Assembly: GCF_001517935.1 (NCBI RefSeq)
Contig: NZ_LOQF01000004.1
Coordinates: forward strand, 50,048-114,047
Direction of reading: 5' to 3'
Source: Sneathia sanguinegens
Lineage (GTDB): Bacteria; Fusobacteriota; Fusobacteriia; Fusobacteriales; Leptotrichiaceae
DNA length: 64,000 nucleotides
Within the stretch, counting starts at the first letter, position 1; each line of letters opens with the position of its first letter. Below, piece by piece: positions 45,082 to 53,627 of this stretch. The position numbers and the translations under genes are program-made. The notes beneath the pieces were generated by a model. The model was not told the origin of the DNA. It did not search any database and saw nothing but the letters and a program-made list of their open reading frames with translations.

Positions 45082-45465
45082 ATGAAAAAAATAATAATAT
45101 CAACTATATTATCATTATGTGCTTGTACAACAATAGATAAAATAAATACTTCAGAAGTTAGTGCTTCATTTGAGAAAAGCAAAATAGAATTTTTATCTAC
45201 AGTCAAGACAAATAATAAAAAAAATATACATAAGTTTTTCATAAATAGTTTGAAGAATAATCTAATATTAAAAAATATTGATAAAATTGAATTAACAGAT
45301 TTATTTATATTTATACCAACAAATGAAATAAAAATAAATAGTAACAAAGAAATAAGTACACTTTTAATTCTTACTTATGGAACAGAAAGTGCTTATTTTG
45401 ATGTCATCTGGGTTAAAGTTGAAAATATGTGGAAGATTTCTAATATTTATGAAAGACAAAATTAG
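45082..45465 (+). CDS. Small putative lipoprotein
   Basis: Not recognised. 127 residues with a short signal peptide ending in a lipobox-like LCAC (Cys15). The mature part has a helix-rich half, then beta strands ending EIKINSNKEISTLLILTYG ... YFDVIWVKVENMWKISNIYE, which resembles the NTF2/SnoaL-like or DUF-type small alpha+beta folds that measure or bind small ligands. GGAGG precedes the ATG. It stands between dnaE and rny; a weak promoter (TTGAAA 45033-45038, TAAACT 45056-45061) may drive it and rny. Confidence 0.7.
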   Translation: MKKIIISTILSLCACTTIDKINTSEVSASFEKSKIEFLSTVKTNNKKNIHKFFINSLKNNLILKNIDKIELTDLFIFIPTNEIKINSNKEISTLLILTYGTESAYFDVIWVKVENMWKISNIYERQN

Positions 45466-45477
45466 AAAGGAGAATAT

Positions 45478-47064
45478 ATGAGTAGCTATTTAATATTAGC
45501 AATAGCCATAGTATTTTTTGCTTTTATATTTCTTATTGCTTTTTTTGTATCTTTCAATTATATAAAAAATAAATTCGTAAAAAAATATGGAGAATTTAGT
45601 GAACTAGAATTGAAAATAGTTGATGCTAAAAGAAAATATACTACTACAAAAAAGGAAGTAGAAAGAGACATAGAAGCTTTTAGGAAAGAAGAAATAATAA
45701 AAGTTAAGGAAGAACTTTTAAATACGAAAAGAGAAGCAGATGAAGAAATAAAGTTAATGAAGCAAGAAATAACTTTAAAGGAAACAAGAATTTCAAAAAA
45801 AGAAGAAAATTTAGATTATAAAAATCAAAAAATAGAAGAAAAAGAGGCTAAATTAGAAAAACAAAAGGAACTTTTAGTTAAAAAACAAGACGAATTAGAA
45901 ACATTAATAGGTAGCCAAGAAAAAGAATTAGAAAAAATAGCTGAATTAACTAAAGAAGAAGCAAAAGACATAATTTTATCAAATCTTGATGAAGAATTAA
46001 CACATGATAAAGCGTTGAAAATAAAGGACTATGAATATAATTTGGATAGAGAAAAAGATAAAATAGCTAAAAGAATACTATCAACAGCGATTAATAAATC
46101 AGCTTCTGATTTCGTTGTAGATGCTACAATTACAGTTGTAGAATTACCTAGTGAAGAAATGAAGGGTAGAATAATAGGTAAAGAAGGAAGAAATATTAGA
46201 GCTATAGAAGCAGCTACAGGAGTTGATTTGATAATAGATGATACACCTGAAGCAGTAGTTTTATCATCATTTGATGGTGTTAGAAGAGAAGTAGCAAAAA
46301 TAGCACTTGAAAAATTAATACAAGATGGAAGAATACATCCTACAAAAATAGAAGAATTAGTTGATAAGGCTGCATCAGAAGTAGAGCAAGCTATGTATGA
46401 TGCTGCAGAACAAGCTATACTTGAAGTAGGTATACCTACTTTACCAAAAGAAGTTTTAAAAGTCTTAGGTAGATTAAAATATAGAACATCATTTGGGCAA
46501 AATGTCTTACAACACTGTGTTGAAGTTGCTCATTTAGCAGGTGCTATAGCTGCTGAAGTTGGAGCAAATGTAAACTATGCTAAAAGAGGTGGTTTATTTC
46601 ATGATATAGGTAAGGCTTTTTCACATGAACAAGAAGGTTCACATGCATTAAATGGAGCTGAATTTTTAAGAAAATTTTCTAAGGAAAATGAAATAGTAAT
46701 TAATGCAGTAGAATCACATCATGATGAAGTAGAACAAATGAGTGTTGAAGCAGTAATTGTTCAAGCAGCAGATGCTATATCAGCATCAAGACCTGGTGCA
46801 AGAAGAGAAACTTTAACTAATTACTTGAAGAGATTAGAACAATTAGAAGAAATTGCAAATTCACACGAAGGAATTGAAAATTCATATGCTATACAAGCAG
46901 GAAGAGAATTAAGATTAATAGTTAGTCCCGAAAAAATAGATGATGATAAGGCTGTTATTTTATCAAGGGATATAGCAAAGGAAATAGAAGAAAAAATGCA
47001 ATATCCAGGGCAAATAAAAGTTACAGTTGTAAGGGAAACAAGAGCTATAGAATATGCAAAATAA
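45478..47064 (+). CDS. rny: Ribonuclease Y
   Basis: 528 residues: an N-terminal membrane helix (about 4-28), a long coiled coil rich in Glu/Lys (about 35-200), KH domain ([22 protein letters not shown], read in parts) and HD domain with the metal motif [14 protein letters not shown]. It is the membrane-anchored endonuclease that starts mRNA decay in Firmicutes and Fusobacteria. A hairpin terminator follows, and a YmdB-family gene is next, the same pairing as in Bacillus. Confidence 0.97.
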   Translation: MSSYLILAIAIVFFAFIFLIAFFVSFNYIKNKFVKKYGEFSELELKIVDAKRKYTTTKKEVERDIEAFRKEEIIKVKEELLNTKREADEEIKLMKQEITLKETRISKKEENLDYKNQKIEEKEAKLEKQKELLVKKQDELETLIGSQEKELEKIAELTKEEAKDIILSNLDEELTHDKALKIKDYEYNLDREKDKIAKRILSTAINKSASDFVVDATITVVELPSEEMKGRIIGKEGRNIRAIEAATGVDLIIDDTPEAVVLSSFDGVRREVAKIALEKLIQDGRIHPTKIEELVDKAASEVEQAMYDAAEQAILEVGIPTLPKEVLKVLGRLKYRTSFGQNVLQHCVEVAHLAGAIAAEVGANVNYAKRGGLFHDIGKAFSHEQEGSHALNGAEFLRKFSKENEIVINAVESHHDEVEQMSVEAVIVQAADAISASRPGARRETLTNYLKRLEQLEEIANSHEGIENSYAIQAGRELRLIVSPEKIDDDKAVILSRDIAKEIEEKMQYPGQIKVTVVRETRAIEYAK

Positions 47065-47068
47065 AAGG

Positions 47069-47095
47069 AGCAGTCATATAGACTGCTATTTTTTG
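47069..47095 (+). terminator. Terminator between rny and the ymdB-like gene
   Basis: AGCAGTC-ATATA-GACTGCT (47069-47087) followed by A and six T's. ATG 47104 is only 9 bases later, with GGAGGG between, so partial read-through probably feeds the downstream genes. Confidence 0.8.
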
Positions 47096-47103
47096 GAGGG
47101 AAA

Positions 47104-47883
47104 ATGAAATTTTTAATGATAGGCGATGTCGTAGGAAAGCCTGGACGAGAAATACTTTTTAAATTTTTAGAAAAAAGAAAACAAAACTATGATTTTATAA
47201 TCGTAAATGGTGAAAATGCTGCAGCAGGTTTTGGAATTACACCTAAAATAGCTGAACAATTTTTTTCAAAAGGTGTAGATGTAATTACTTTGGGAAATCA
47301 TACATATGATAGAAAAGAAATATATTCATATTTAAATGAAAATAGTAGAATAATAAGACCATATAATTATCATCCTGAAAATGCAGGTAATGGCTATGTT
47401 ATTGTCAATAAAAAAGGTGTAAAAATAGCAGTTGTTAATTTACAAGGTAAGGTATTTATGCAACCAATATCTTGTCCTTTTCTTAAGATAGATGAATTAG
47501 CACCAAAATTAAAAAAAGAAAGTGATATTTTAATAGTAGATTTTCATGCTGAAGCAACTTCTGAAAAACAAGCTATGGGCTGGAATTTAGTAGGTCTTGC
47601 AACAGTTATATATGGAACACATACACATACTCAAACCGCAGATAATAAGATATTAGCAGGTAAGACTGGCTTTATAACTGATATAGGAATGACAGGTGGG
47701 CATGATGGAGTTTTAGGTATGAATAAAAGAGAAAGTTTAAAAAGACTTAAAACAGGTTTTTCAGAAAGATATGTTCCCTGTGAAGAAGGGCTAAGAATTA
47801 ATGGTATAGAAGTTGAAATAGATGATAAAAGTTTTAAATGTTTAAAAATTGATAGATTAAATATGGGATATGATGAAGTATGA
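47104..47883 (+). CDS. ymdB: YmdB-family metallophosphoesterase (2',3'-cyclic nucleotide phosphodiesterase)
   Basis: A 259-residue YmdB/TIGR00282-type protein: IGDVVGKPGRE (metal Asp), NGENAAAGFGIT, TLGNHTYDRKEI and the late IYGTHTHTQTAD. In Bacillus the enzyme hydrolyses 2',3'-cyclic nucleotides made by RNA cleavage and affects biofilm choice. Its place after RNase Y fits an RNA-turnover role. It overlaps cmk by 4 bases. Confidence 0.93.
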   Translation: MKFLMIGDVVGKPGREILFKFLEKRKQNYDFIIVNGENAAAGFGITPKIAEQFFSKGVDVITLGNHTYDRKEIYSYLNENSRIIRPYNYHPENAGNGYVIVNKKGVKIAVVNLQGKVFMQPISCPFLKIDELAPKLKKESDILIVDFHAEATSEKQAMGWNLVGLATVIYGTHTHTQTADNKILAGKTGFITDIGMTGGHDGVLGMNKRESLKRLKTGFSERYVPCEEGLRINGIEVEIDDKSFKCLKIDRLNMGYDEV

Positions 47884-48509
47884 TAATAGCAGTAGATGGA
47901 CCATCTGGAAGTGGTAAGAGTACAATATCTAAGAAAATAGCTGAAATATTAGGAATTAGCTATATTGACACAGGAGCTATGTATAGGATTTTAGCTCTAT
48001 ATTTAAAAGAAAATAATTTGGAATTTAGAAAAGAAATTCTAAAAAATATTAATATAAAACAAGAAAAGAATATCTTTTATTTAAATGGTAGGGATGTAAG
48101 TAAGCTAATAAGAGAAAATGATATTGCCAAAATGGCTTCAGACATTTCAAAATTAAAAGAAGTTAGAGAATATATGGTAGAAGAACAAAGAAAATTAGGA
48201 AAAGAAAAATCTATTATTTTAGATGGAAGAGATATTACTACCGTAGTATTTCCAAATGCAGATTACAAATTTTATTTAACAGCTAGTCTTGAACAAAGGG
48301 CAAAAAGAAGATATTTGGAAAATAATAAGGTTGATTTTGAAGTTCTATTAGAGGATATGAAAAAAAGGGATTATCAGGATAGTACTAGGGAAAATTCACC
48401 CTTAAAAATAGCAAAAGATGCTATAATCATAGATACAACTAATATGACAGAAAAAGAAGTTGTAAATAAAATGTTGGATATAATAAAAGGTGAGGCTAAT
48501 GCGTTGTAA
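47880..48509 (+). CDS. cmk: Cytidylate kinase
   Basis: A 209-residue kinase with P-loop GPSGSGKST, IDTGAMYR, LDGRDITTVVFPNA and RRYLEN. It phosphorylates CMP and dCMP. It overlaps the ymdB-like gene by 4 bases and the alanine racemase gene by 11 bases. Confidence 0.95.
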   Translation: MIIAVDGPSGSGKSTISKKIAEILGISYIDTGAMYRILALYLKENNLEFRKEILKNINIKQEKNIFYLNGRDVSKLIRENDIAKMASDISKLKEVREYMVEEQRKLGKEKSIILDGRDITTVVFPNADYKFYLTASLEQRAKRRYLENNKVDFEVLLEDMKKRDYQDSTRENSPLKIAKDAIIIDTTNMTEKEVVNKMLDIIKGEANAL

Positions 48510-49539
48510 ACAAATTATTGATTTTAATAATATGAAATATAATATAAATAAAATTTTGGAATTTGTACCTATTGAAAAATTAATGCTAGTAGTTAAAGCA
48601 AATGCTTATGGTCATGGTTATGATAAAGTAGTTAGATTCTGTTACAAGCAAGGTGTAAAATGGTTTGCAGTTGCAACTTATGAAGAAGCTATACAAGTAT
48701 ATAAATTAAATTTACCTATTAATATATTAATATTAGGGCCTACAGAATGTGAAAATTTTAAAGATTTAGAAGAAAAGAAGATACATTTTTGTGTAACAAG
48801 TTTTTTTGAATTAGAATATATAAATAAAAATTGTCCTAAAGCCCTATATCACATTGCTTTTGATACAGGAATGGGAAGAATAGGCTTTAATGCAGAAGAT
48901 GTGAAAAAGGTATTAGAAAAATATAAACCTATTGGCTTATTTACCCATTTATCAGTAGCTGATGTTGATCCAGATTTTAGTCATAAACAATTGAATAAAT
49001 TTTTAAGTATAGCTAAAAAATATAAGGTTAAATATGTGCATGCTTTGAATAGTTATGGAACTATTAAATATGAAAAAGATCCAATTTATACATTATATCG
49101 TGTAGGAATAATGTTATATGGTGGAGATGACACTGGCTTATTTAAACCTACTATGAGTTTTTATGCAAGGGTAAGTTATATAAAGAAATTAGAAGAAGAT
49201 AGCTTTATAGGCTACGGAAATACTTATGTAGCTAAAAAAGGAGATATTATTGCAACAGTTTCTTGTGGCTATGCAGATGGTTTACCTAGAGAAGTATCAA
49301 ATAATGCAAAAGTGTATTGTAAAGGAAAATTATATAATATTATTGGAAATATTTGCATGGATCAGTTTATGATAAAGGCTGATGAAAATATAAAAGTAGG
49401 AGATTTTGTTGAAATATATGGAGAACATATATCAATACAAGAACTTGCAAAACAATGTAAGACAATAACATATGAAATTTTCTGTAGAAATACTTCAAGA
49501 AGTTCAAAAGAATATAGGGGTGAAAAGGATGAGTTTTGA
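48499..49539 (+). CDS. alr: Alanine racemase
   Basis: 346 residues. PLP lysine K33 in LVVKANAYGHGYDKV, the second catalytic residue (Tyr) in ATVSCGYADGLPR, and the YRVGIMLYG and ICMDQFMI strands are present. It makes D-alanine for peptidoglycan. ATG 48499 is chosen because AAGGTG lies 6 bases upstream; GTG 48490 overlaps that RBS. The 3' end overlaps cvpA by 11 bases. Confidence 0.94.
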   Translation: MRCKQIIDFNNMKYNINKILEFVPIEKLMLVVKANAYGHGYDKVVRFCYKQGVKWFAVATYEEAIQVYKLNLPINILILGPTECENFKDLEEKKIHFCVTSFFELEYINKNCPKALYHIAFDTGMGRIGFNAEDVKKVLEKYKPIGLFTHLSVADVDPDFSHKQLNKFLSIAKKYKVKYVHALNSYGTIKYEKDPIYTLYRVGIMLYGGDDTGLFKPTMSFYARVSYIKKLEEDSFIGYGNTYVAKKGDIIATVSCGYADGLPREVSNNAKVYCKGKLYNIIGNICMDQFMIKADENIKVGDFVEIYGEHISIQELAKQCKTITYEIFCRNTSRSSKEYRGEKDEF

Positions 49540-50083
49540 TATATTTTGTATTATTCTTTTTGCTATATTAATAATTAGAGCTTTTAGAAAAGGTGCAATA
49601 TATATGATATTTAAAATATGTAATTTTTTATTAGCTATATTTTTTATACCATATATTTCAAAAATTGTTGGAGAAGTTTTAAAAACAGAAAGTAAAATAC
49701 TTATTTATATTATATCCTTTATTGTGCTCTATACAATAATAAATTTAATTGTTTATTTTATAGAAAAATTTATAAATGCAGTGCACTTAGGTGGAGTTAA
49801 TAAAATTGTAGGTGGAATTCTTGGTCTTGTTCAAGCCTTGTGTATAACATATATGATACTTATTGTAATGCTATTTTTACAAAGTAATGAAAGTATAAAG
49901 TCAATATTAGAAACAAGTAAGGTTGTTCACTATATTTCTTTACAAGGTCAAGGTTTTAATAAATATTTTCCTGAAACTATACAAACAAAATTAGATGATT
50001 TTAACTTTAAAAATAAGGAAATAAAAACTAGGGAAGATATTTATTATGAATTAAAAAAAGGTGTAAAAACAAATGAAGATTAA
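49529..50083 (+). CDS. CvpA-family membrane protein
   Basis: 184 residues with four hydrophobic helices and the CvpA-type start FDIFCIILFAILIIRAFRKGAI and the central GGVNKIVGGILGLVQALCI. In enterobacteria CvpA is linked to colicin V production and bile tolerance; in others it is near division and wall genes, as here. ATG 49529 is used because GGGGTG is 6 bases upstream; an in-frame ATG at 49472 lies deep in alr. It overlaps rodA by 11 bases. Confidence 0.85.
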   Translation: MSFDIFCIILFAILIIRAFRKGAIYMIFKICNFLLAIFFIPYISKIVGEVLKTESKILIYIISFIVLYTIINLIVYFIEKFINAVHLGGVNKIVGGILGLVQALCITYMILIVMLFLQSNESIKSILETSKVVHYISLQGQGFNKYFPETIQTKLDDFNFKNKEIKTREDIYYELKKGVKTNED

Positions 50084-51167
50084 TATAATTGAAATAAAAA
50101 AAAGATTTTCAAAAATTGATAAATCTCTTTTAATTATAGTCTATACTTTAGTAACGATAAGTACATTATTTATATATAGTGCTACAAGATCCATGAGATA
50201 TGTAAAGCAAAATATAATATGGATATTAATAGGTACTTTAATTATTGTATTATCAGGAATAATAGACTATAGATTAACAAAGAAATATATTTGGTATCTT
50301 TATGGTTTAGGTATAATTGTTCTTTTGATAGTGAGATTTGCTGGTAAAAAAACATTAGGAGCACAGAGATGGATAACTATAGGTAGTTTGCAAATTCAAC
50401 CTTCAGAATTTGTAAAAATAATAGTTATATTAGTTTTATCCTATGTTATAATTTCAAAATTTAGGAAGGGTATTAATAATTTATTAGATATAATAAAGGT
50501 ATTTTTATGGATTACACCCTTGGTATTTTTAATTTTATTCCAACCAGATTTGGGTAATACATTGATTATTATTTTCTCATATATATGTGTATTATTTCTA
50601 AATGAAGCTAATATTAAACCTTTGATATATATTGCAATAATAGCTCTTATTTCAGCGTATCCAATATATCATTTTGCTTTGGATGATTATCAAAAAACTC
50701 GTATAGAAGTTTTTCTTAATCCAGAAAAAGATGTTAAAAATAAAGGTTGGCATGTAACACAATCAAAAATATCAATAGGTTCTGGAGGTTTTATAGGGAC
50801 AGGTATATTAAATGGTAGTCAAAGTAGATTAAAATTTTTACCTGAACCACAAACTGATTTCATATTTTCAGTTATTTCTGAGGAATTAGGTTTTGTTGGA
50901 TCTTCATTTGTGATATTGCTCTACTTTTTATTGATATATAATATGCTAAAAATTAGTAGGCTAGTTGATGATGATTATGGTAGAATAATAATTTATGGAG
51001 TAGTTGGAATATTTTTAGGTCATACAATAGTAAATATTGGAATGACTTTGGGGCTTATACCAGTTACAGGTAAAACCTTATTATTCTTAAGCTACGGTGG
51101 AAGTTCATATTTGACAGCATTTATGTTGATAGCATTGGTTGAAAGTATAAAAATGAATTCGGAGTAA
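50073..51167 (+). CDS. rodA: RodA-type peptidoglycan glycosyltransferase (SEDS family)
   Basis: A 364-residue, ten-helix SEDS protein. AQRWITIGSLQIQPSEFVKI, the catalytic-Asp motif FQPDLGN, FLPEPQTDFIFSVISEELG and the end PVTGKTLLFLSYGGSS are all conserved. It polymerises glycan strands during side-wall growth, so the organism is probably rod-shaped or filamentous at some stage. No partner class B PBP is in the window. Confidence 0.93.
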   Translation: MKINIIEIKKRFSKIDKSLLIIVYTLVTISTLFIYSATRSMRYVKQNIIWILIGTLIIVLSGIIDYRLTKKYIWYLYGLGIIVLLIVRFAGKKTLGAQRWITIGSLQIQPSEFVKIIVILVLSYVIISKFRKGINNLLDIIKVFLWITPLVFLILFQPDLGNTLIIIFSYICVLFLNEANIKPLIYIAIIALISAYPIYHFALDDYQKTRIEVFLNPEKDVKNKGWHVTQSKISIGSGGFIGTGILNGSQSRLKFLPEPQTDFIFSVISEELGFVGSSFVILLYFLLIYNMLKISRLVDDDYGRIIIYGVVGIFLGHTIVNIGMTLGLIPVTGKTLLFLSYGGSSYLTAFMLIALVESIKMNSE

Positions 51168-51170
51168 GAA

Positions 51171-51926
51171 TTGAAAATAATAATTGATAAAGAAAATGAA
51201 AATGTAAGATTAGATAGATTTTTAAAAAAAAGATGCAAAAATAATAAATTATCTGAAATATTTAAGGCAATAAGACAGGGAGATGTTAGGGTAAATAATA
51301 AAAAAGTAAAGCAAGATTACAGATTGAATTTGAATGATGAAGTTAGTGTAAATAATTTATTTTATGAAGAAATAAAAGAAAAAAAGTTAAATAGAGAATA
51401 TGCTAATTTAATTTTTTTTGAAGATGATAAATATTTAATAATTAATAAACCAAAGGGACTTGCAATGCATAAGGGAACAGGTACAAAAAAAGGTTTAGCA
51501 GAGATATTCAATATAAATTTTGCAAATAGATTAGATAAAAAAACGAGTGGTCTTGTAATAGCTTGTAAAAATCAAGTTAGTTTAAGACATATAACAAATT
51601 TAATAAGAGAACATAAGGTTAAAAAAATATATGAAGCTATCTGTTTGAATAATAATAAATATAAATTAAATGAAGAATTTGAATTAAAAACAGAAATAAA
51701 TGGACAAAAAGCTATTAGTAAGTATAAGGTTATACATTTAACTGAAAAAAATATAACTTTTAGAGTGGAACTTATAACAGGTAGAAAACATCAAATAAGG
51801 ATACAATTAGCAAATTTAGGCTTAGCTATTGTAGGAGATGATAAGTATGGAACATATCCTAAAGAAGCAAAATTACAACTTGAGTGTAAAAGAATAGAAT
51901 TTGATGAATATAAATTTGAAATATAA
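51171..51926 (+). CDS. RluA-family rRNA pseudouridine synthase
   Basis: A 251-residue protein: N-terminal S4 RNA-binding domain (VRLDRFLKKRCKNNKLSEIFKAIRQGDVRVNNKKV, read in parts) and a catalytic domain with the Asp in ANRLDKKTSGLVIACK and GRKHQIRIQLA near the end. Closest to the RluC/RluD subgroup, shorter than usual (about 300). Start is TTG 51171 with GGAG 7 bases upstream. It ends the rny-to-rlu gene run at a terminator. Confidence 0.9.
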   Translation: MKIIIDKENENVRLDRFLKKRCKNNKLSEIFKAIRQGDVRVNNKKVKQDYRLNLNDEVSVNNLFYEEIKEKKLNREYANLIFFEDDKYLIINKPKGLAMHKGTGTKKGLAEIFNINFANRLDKKTSGLVIACKNQVSLRHITNLIREHKVKKIYEAICLNNNKYKLNEEFELKTEINGQKAISKYKVIHLTEKNITFRVELITGRKHQIRIQLANLGLAIVGDDKYGTYPKEAKLQLECKRIEFDEYKFEI

Positions 51927-51928
51927 AA

Positions 51929-51949
51929 AAAAAGCCTTTCGGCTTTTTC
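51929..51949. terminator. Bidirectional terminator between the RluA-type gene and ptsH
   Basis: AAAAAGCC-TTTC-GGCTTTTT stem (51929-51936 with 51941-51948), A run before and T run after. Confidence 0.87.
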
Positions 51950-51953
51950 TAAA

Positions 51954-52214
51954 TTAATCTACTATATTTGATATGAATTCTGCAACACCTTCTAAAGCGG
52001 CATTTTCATCGGCACCATCAGCTGTAACAGTGATTTCTGCACCACTTTTTATACCTGCTGAAAGAAGTTTTGTTATAGCTTTGGCATTAAAAGAATTACC
52101 ATTGTAAACAAGTTCAATCTTGCTTTCAAATTCTTTTGCTTTTTTTACTAAGGCTCCTGCAGGTCTTGCATGTAGTCCTTGTGGTCCGTTGAATATAAGT
52201 GTTTTACTTACCAT
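51954..52214 (-). CDS. ptsH: PTS phosphocarrier HPr with Ala in place of Ser46
   Basis: An 86-residue HPr. The EI/EII phospho-site H15 is in GLHARPAGALVKKA. The regulatory site region reads NAKAITKLLSAGIKSG, with alanine at position 46 where most HPr proteins have serine (target of HPr kinase in Firmicutes). So Ser46-based catabolite control cannot operate. It would pass phosphate to the EIICB at 4092 through an EIIA not seen here. Single gene with its own promoter; AGGAGG lies before the ATG. EI is not adjacent, which is unusual since ptsH-ptsI are often paired. Confidence 0.94.
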   Translation of the reverse strand: MVSKTLIFNGPQGLHARPAGALVKKAKEFESKIELVYNGNSFNAKAITKLLSAGIKSGAEITVTADGADENAALEGVAEFISNIVD

Positions 52215-52249
52215 TGTGTCCTCCTAATATAATGCTTTATTATGATTTA

Positions 52250-52278
52250 ATAATATAACAGATTAAAAAAAAAGTCAA
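52250..52278 (-). promoter_or_regulatory. Promoter of ptsH
   Basis: On the minus strand: -35 TTGACT (52273-52278), 17-base spacer, -10 TATTAT (52250-52255). Confidence 0.7.
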
Positions 52279-52300
52279 TATAATGGAAAAGGAGAAAAAA

Positions 52301-52981
52301 ATGAAAATTTTAGTGTTTGGTACAGGTGTAATGGCTAATATATTAGCAAAAAGTATAAAAAAACCTCATGAATTTGTGGGGATGATAGAACCATTAGATA
52401 TGAAAGATGAAAAAAAAGATTTTGATATTATAATAGATTTTTCTAATCATTTGGCAACAAAAGACTTATTAAATTTTGCAATTAATAAGAAAAAGCCAAT
52501 AGTTATTGCAACAACAGGTCAAACAAAGGAAGAAATGGAAGCAATAAAGGAAGCAAGTAAGCAAATACCTATTCTTAAGATAAGTAATACTTCTATAGGA
52601 GTAAAAGTTTTAAATAAATTGGCAAGGCTTGCTACAAAAATGTTAGAAGATTTTGATATTGAAATAGTAGAGGCACATCACAATAGAAAAATAGATAGTC
52701 CTAGTGGTACAGCTCTAACTCTTGCAAAAGAAATACAAAAAGAAAGAGAAGTTAAAATTATTACAAATAGAGTAGGAAAAAGAGAAAAAGATGAATTATG
52801 TATTCATAGCTTAAGAGCTGGTAGTATAGTTGGAGAACATGCTGTCATATTCGCAGGAGAAGATGAAATATTAGAAATCAAACATACGGCTTTATCAAGA
52901 AAAATATTTGCTTTGGGTTCAATTAAATATGCGAGCAAGCTAATTAAATTAGATAAAGGCTTATACTATGATATTGATTAA
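52301..52981 (+). CDS. dapB: 4-hydroxy-tetrahydrodipicolinate reductase
   Basis: 226 residues. The DapB signature EAHHNRKIDSPSGTAL (H126/H127, K130) is intact, with the N-terminal NAD(P)H fold (ILVFGTGVMAN) and TTGQTKEE. It is shorter than E. coli DapB (273), mainly in the nucleotide-binding half. It makes tetrahydrodipicolinate, the substrate of DapH (9832). ATG 52301 is set by AAGGAG 6-7 bases upstream; an in-frame ATG at 52283 precedes the RBS. Confidence 0.93.
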   Translation: MKILVFGTGVMANILAKSIKKPHEFVGMIEPLDMKDEKKDFDIIIDFSNHLATKDLLNFAINKKKPIVIATTGQTKEEMEAIKEASKQIPILKISNTSIGVKVLNKLARLATKMLEDFDIEIVEAHHNRKIDSPSGTALTLAKEIQKEREVKIITNRVGKREKDELCIHSLRAGSIVGEHAVIFAGEDEILEIKHTALSRKIFALGSIKYASKLIKLDKGLYYDID

Positions 52982-53003
52982 AAAAACGGACTTATGATAT
53001 AAT
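52974..53003 (+). promoter_or_regulatory. Promoter before the O-methyltransferase gene
   Basis: -35 TTGATT (52974-52979, overlapping the dapB stop), 18-base spacer, perfect -10 TATAAT (52998-53003). The -10 is only 9 bases from ATG 53013, so the transcript would be nearly leaderless and miss the GGAGGAG RBS; it may instead be fortuitous. Confidence 0.35.
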
Positions 53004-53012
53004 GGAGGAGAT

Positions 53013-53627
53013 ATGATAGAGAATTACTTAGGTGCTAGTAATTTTGTTAGAACTTTGTTTAAAGAGGATGATGAAATAAAAGAATTAAAAAAAGAAGCTT
53101 TAGAAAATAAAATTCCTATTGTTACGGAAGAGGTTTTAGCATATATGATATATATGTTAAGATTAATAGGAGCTAAAAAAGGCTTAGAAATAGGTAGTGC
53201 TGTTGGTTATTCTGCTTATTATTTATCAAAGTATGTTGAATTGACAACTATAGAAATAGATAAAAAAAGATATGAAATTGCAAAAAAAGTTTTAAAAGGA
53301 AGAAATGTAAAAATATATAATGCTGATGCCTGTGAGATATTAAAGGACTTAGATGAAAAATATGATTTTATTTTTATCGATGCAGCAAAGGGAAAATATT
53401 TAGATTTTTTCAAACTTTGTTATGATAAATTAAATTATGGAGGTTTAATTTTCATAGACAATATTCTTTTTAGAGGTTATGTTTGTGAAAATGAATATCC
53501 TAAAAGATATAAAACTATAGTTAAAAATTTAAGGGAATTTATAAATTATTTAAAAAAATATGACTTTGCCTTGTTGCCCTTTGGAGATGGAATAGGCTTG
53601 GTTAGAAAGGAAAAAGATGCAAAATAA
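53013..53627 (+). CDS. trmR: O-methyltransferase family protein, TrmR-like (tRNA 5-hydroxyuridine methyltransferase)
   Basis: A 204-residue class I SAM methyltransferase of the COMT/YrrM group. SAM motif LEIGSAVGYSAYYLSK (about 58-73), acidic TTIEID, and the metal-binding Asp in FIFIDAAKGKYLDFF. In Bacillus YrrM (TrmR) methylates 5-hydroxyuridine at the tRNA wobble position. GGAGGAG precedes the ATG. It overlaps the lipoprotein gene by 11 bases. A small-molecule catechol-type substrate is a less likely alternative. Confidence 0.82.
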   Translation: MIENYLGASNFVRTLFKEDDEIKELKKEALENKIPIVTEEVLAYMIYMLRLIGAKKGLEIGSAVGYSAYYLSKYVELTTIEIDKKRYEIAKKVLKGRNVKIYNADACEILKDLDEKYDFIFIDAAKGKYLDFFKLCYDKLNYGGLIFIDNILFRGYVCENEYPKRYKTIVKNLREFINYLKKYDFALLPFGDGIGLVRKEKDAK

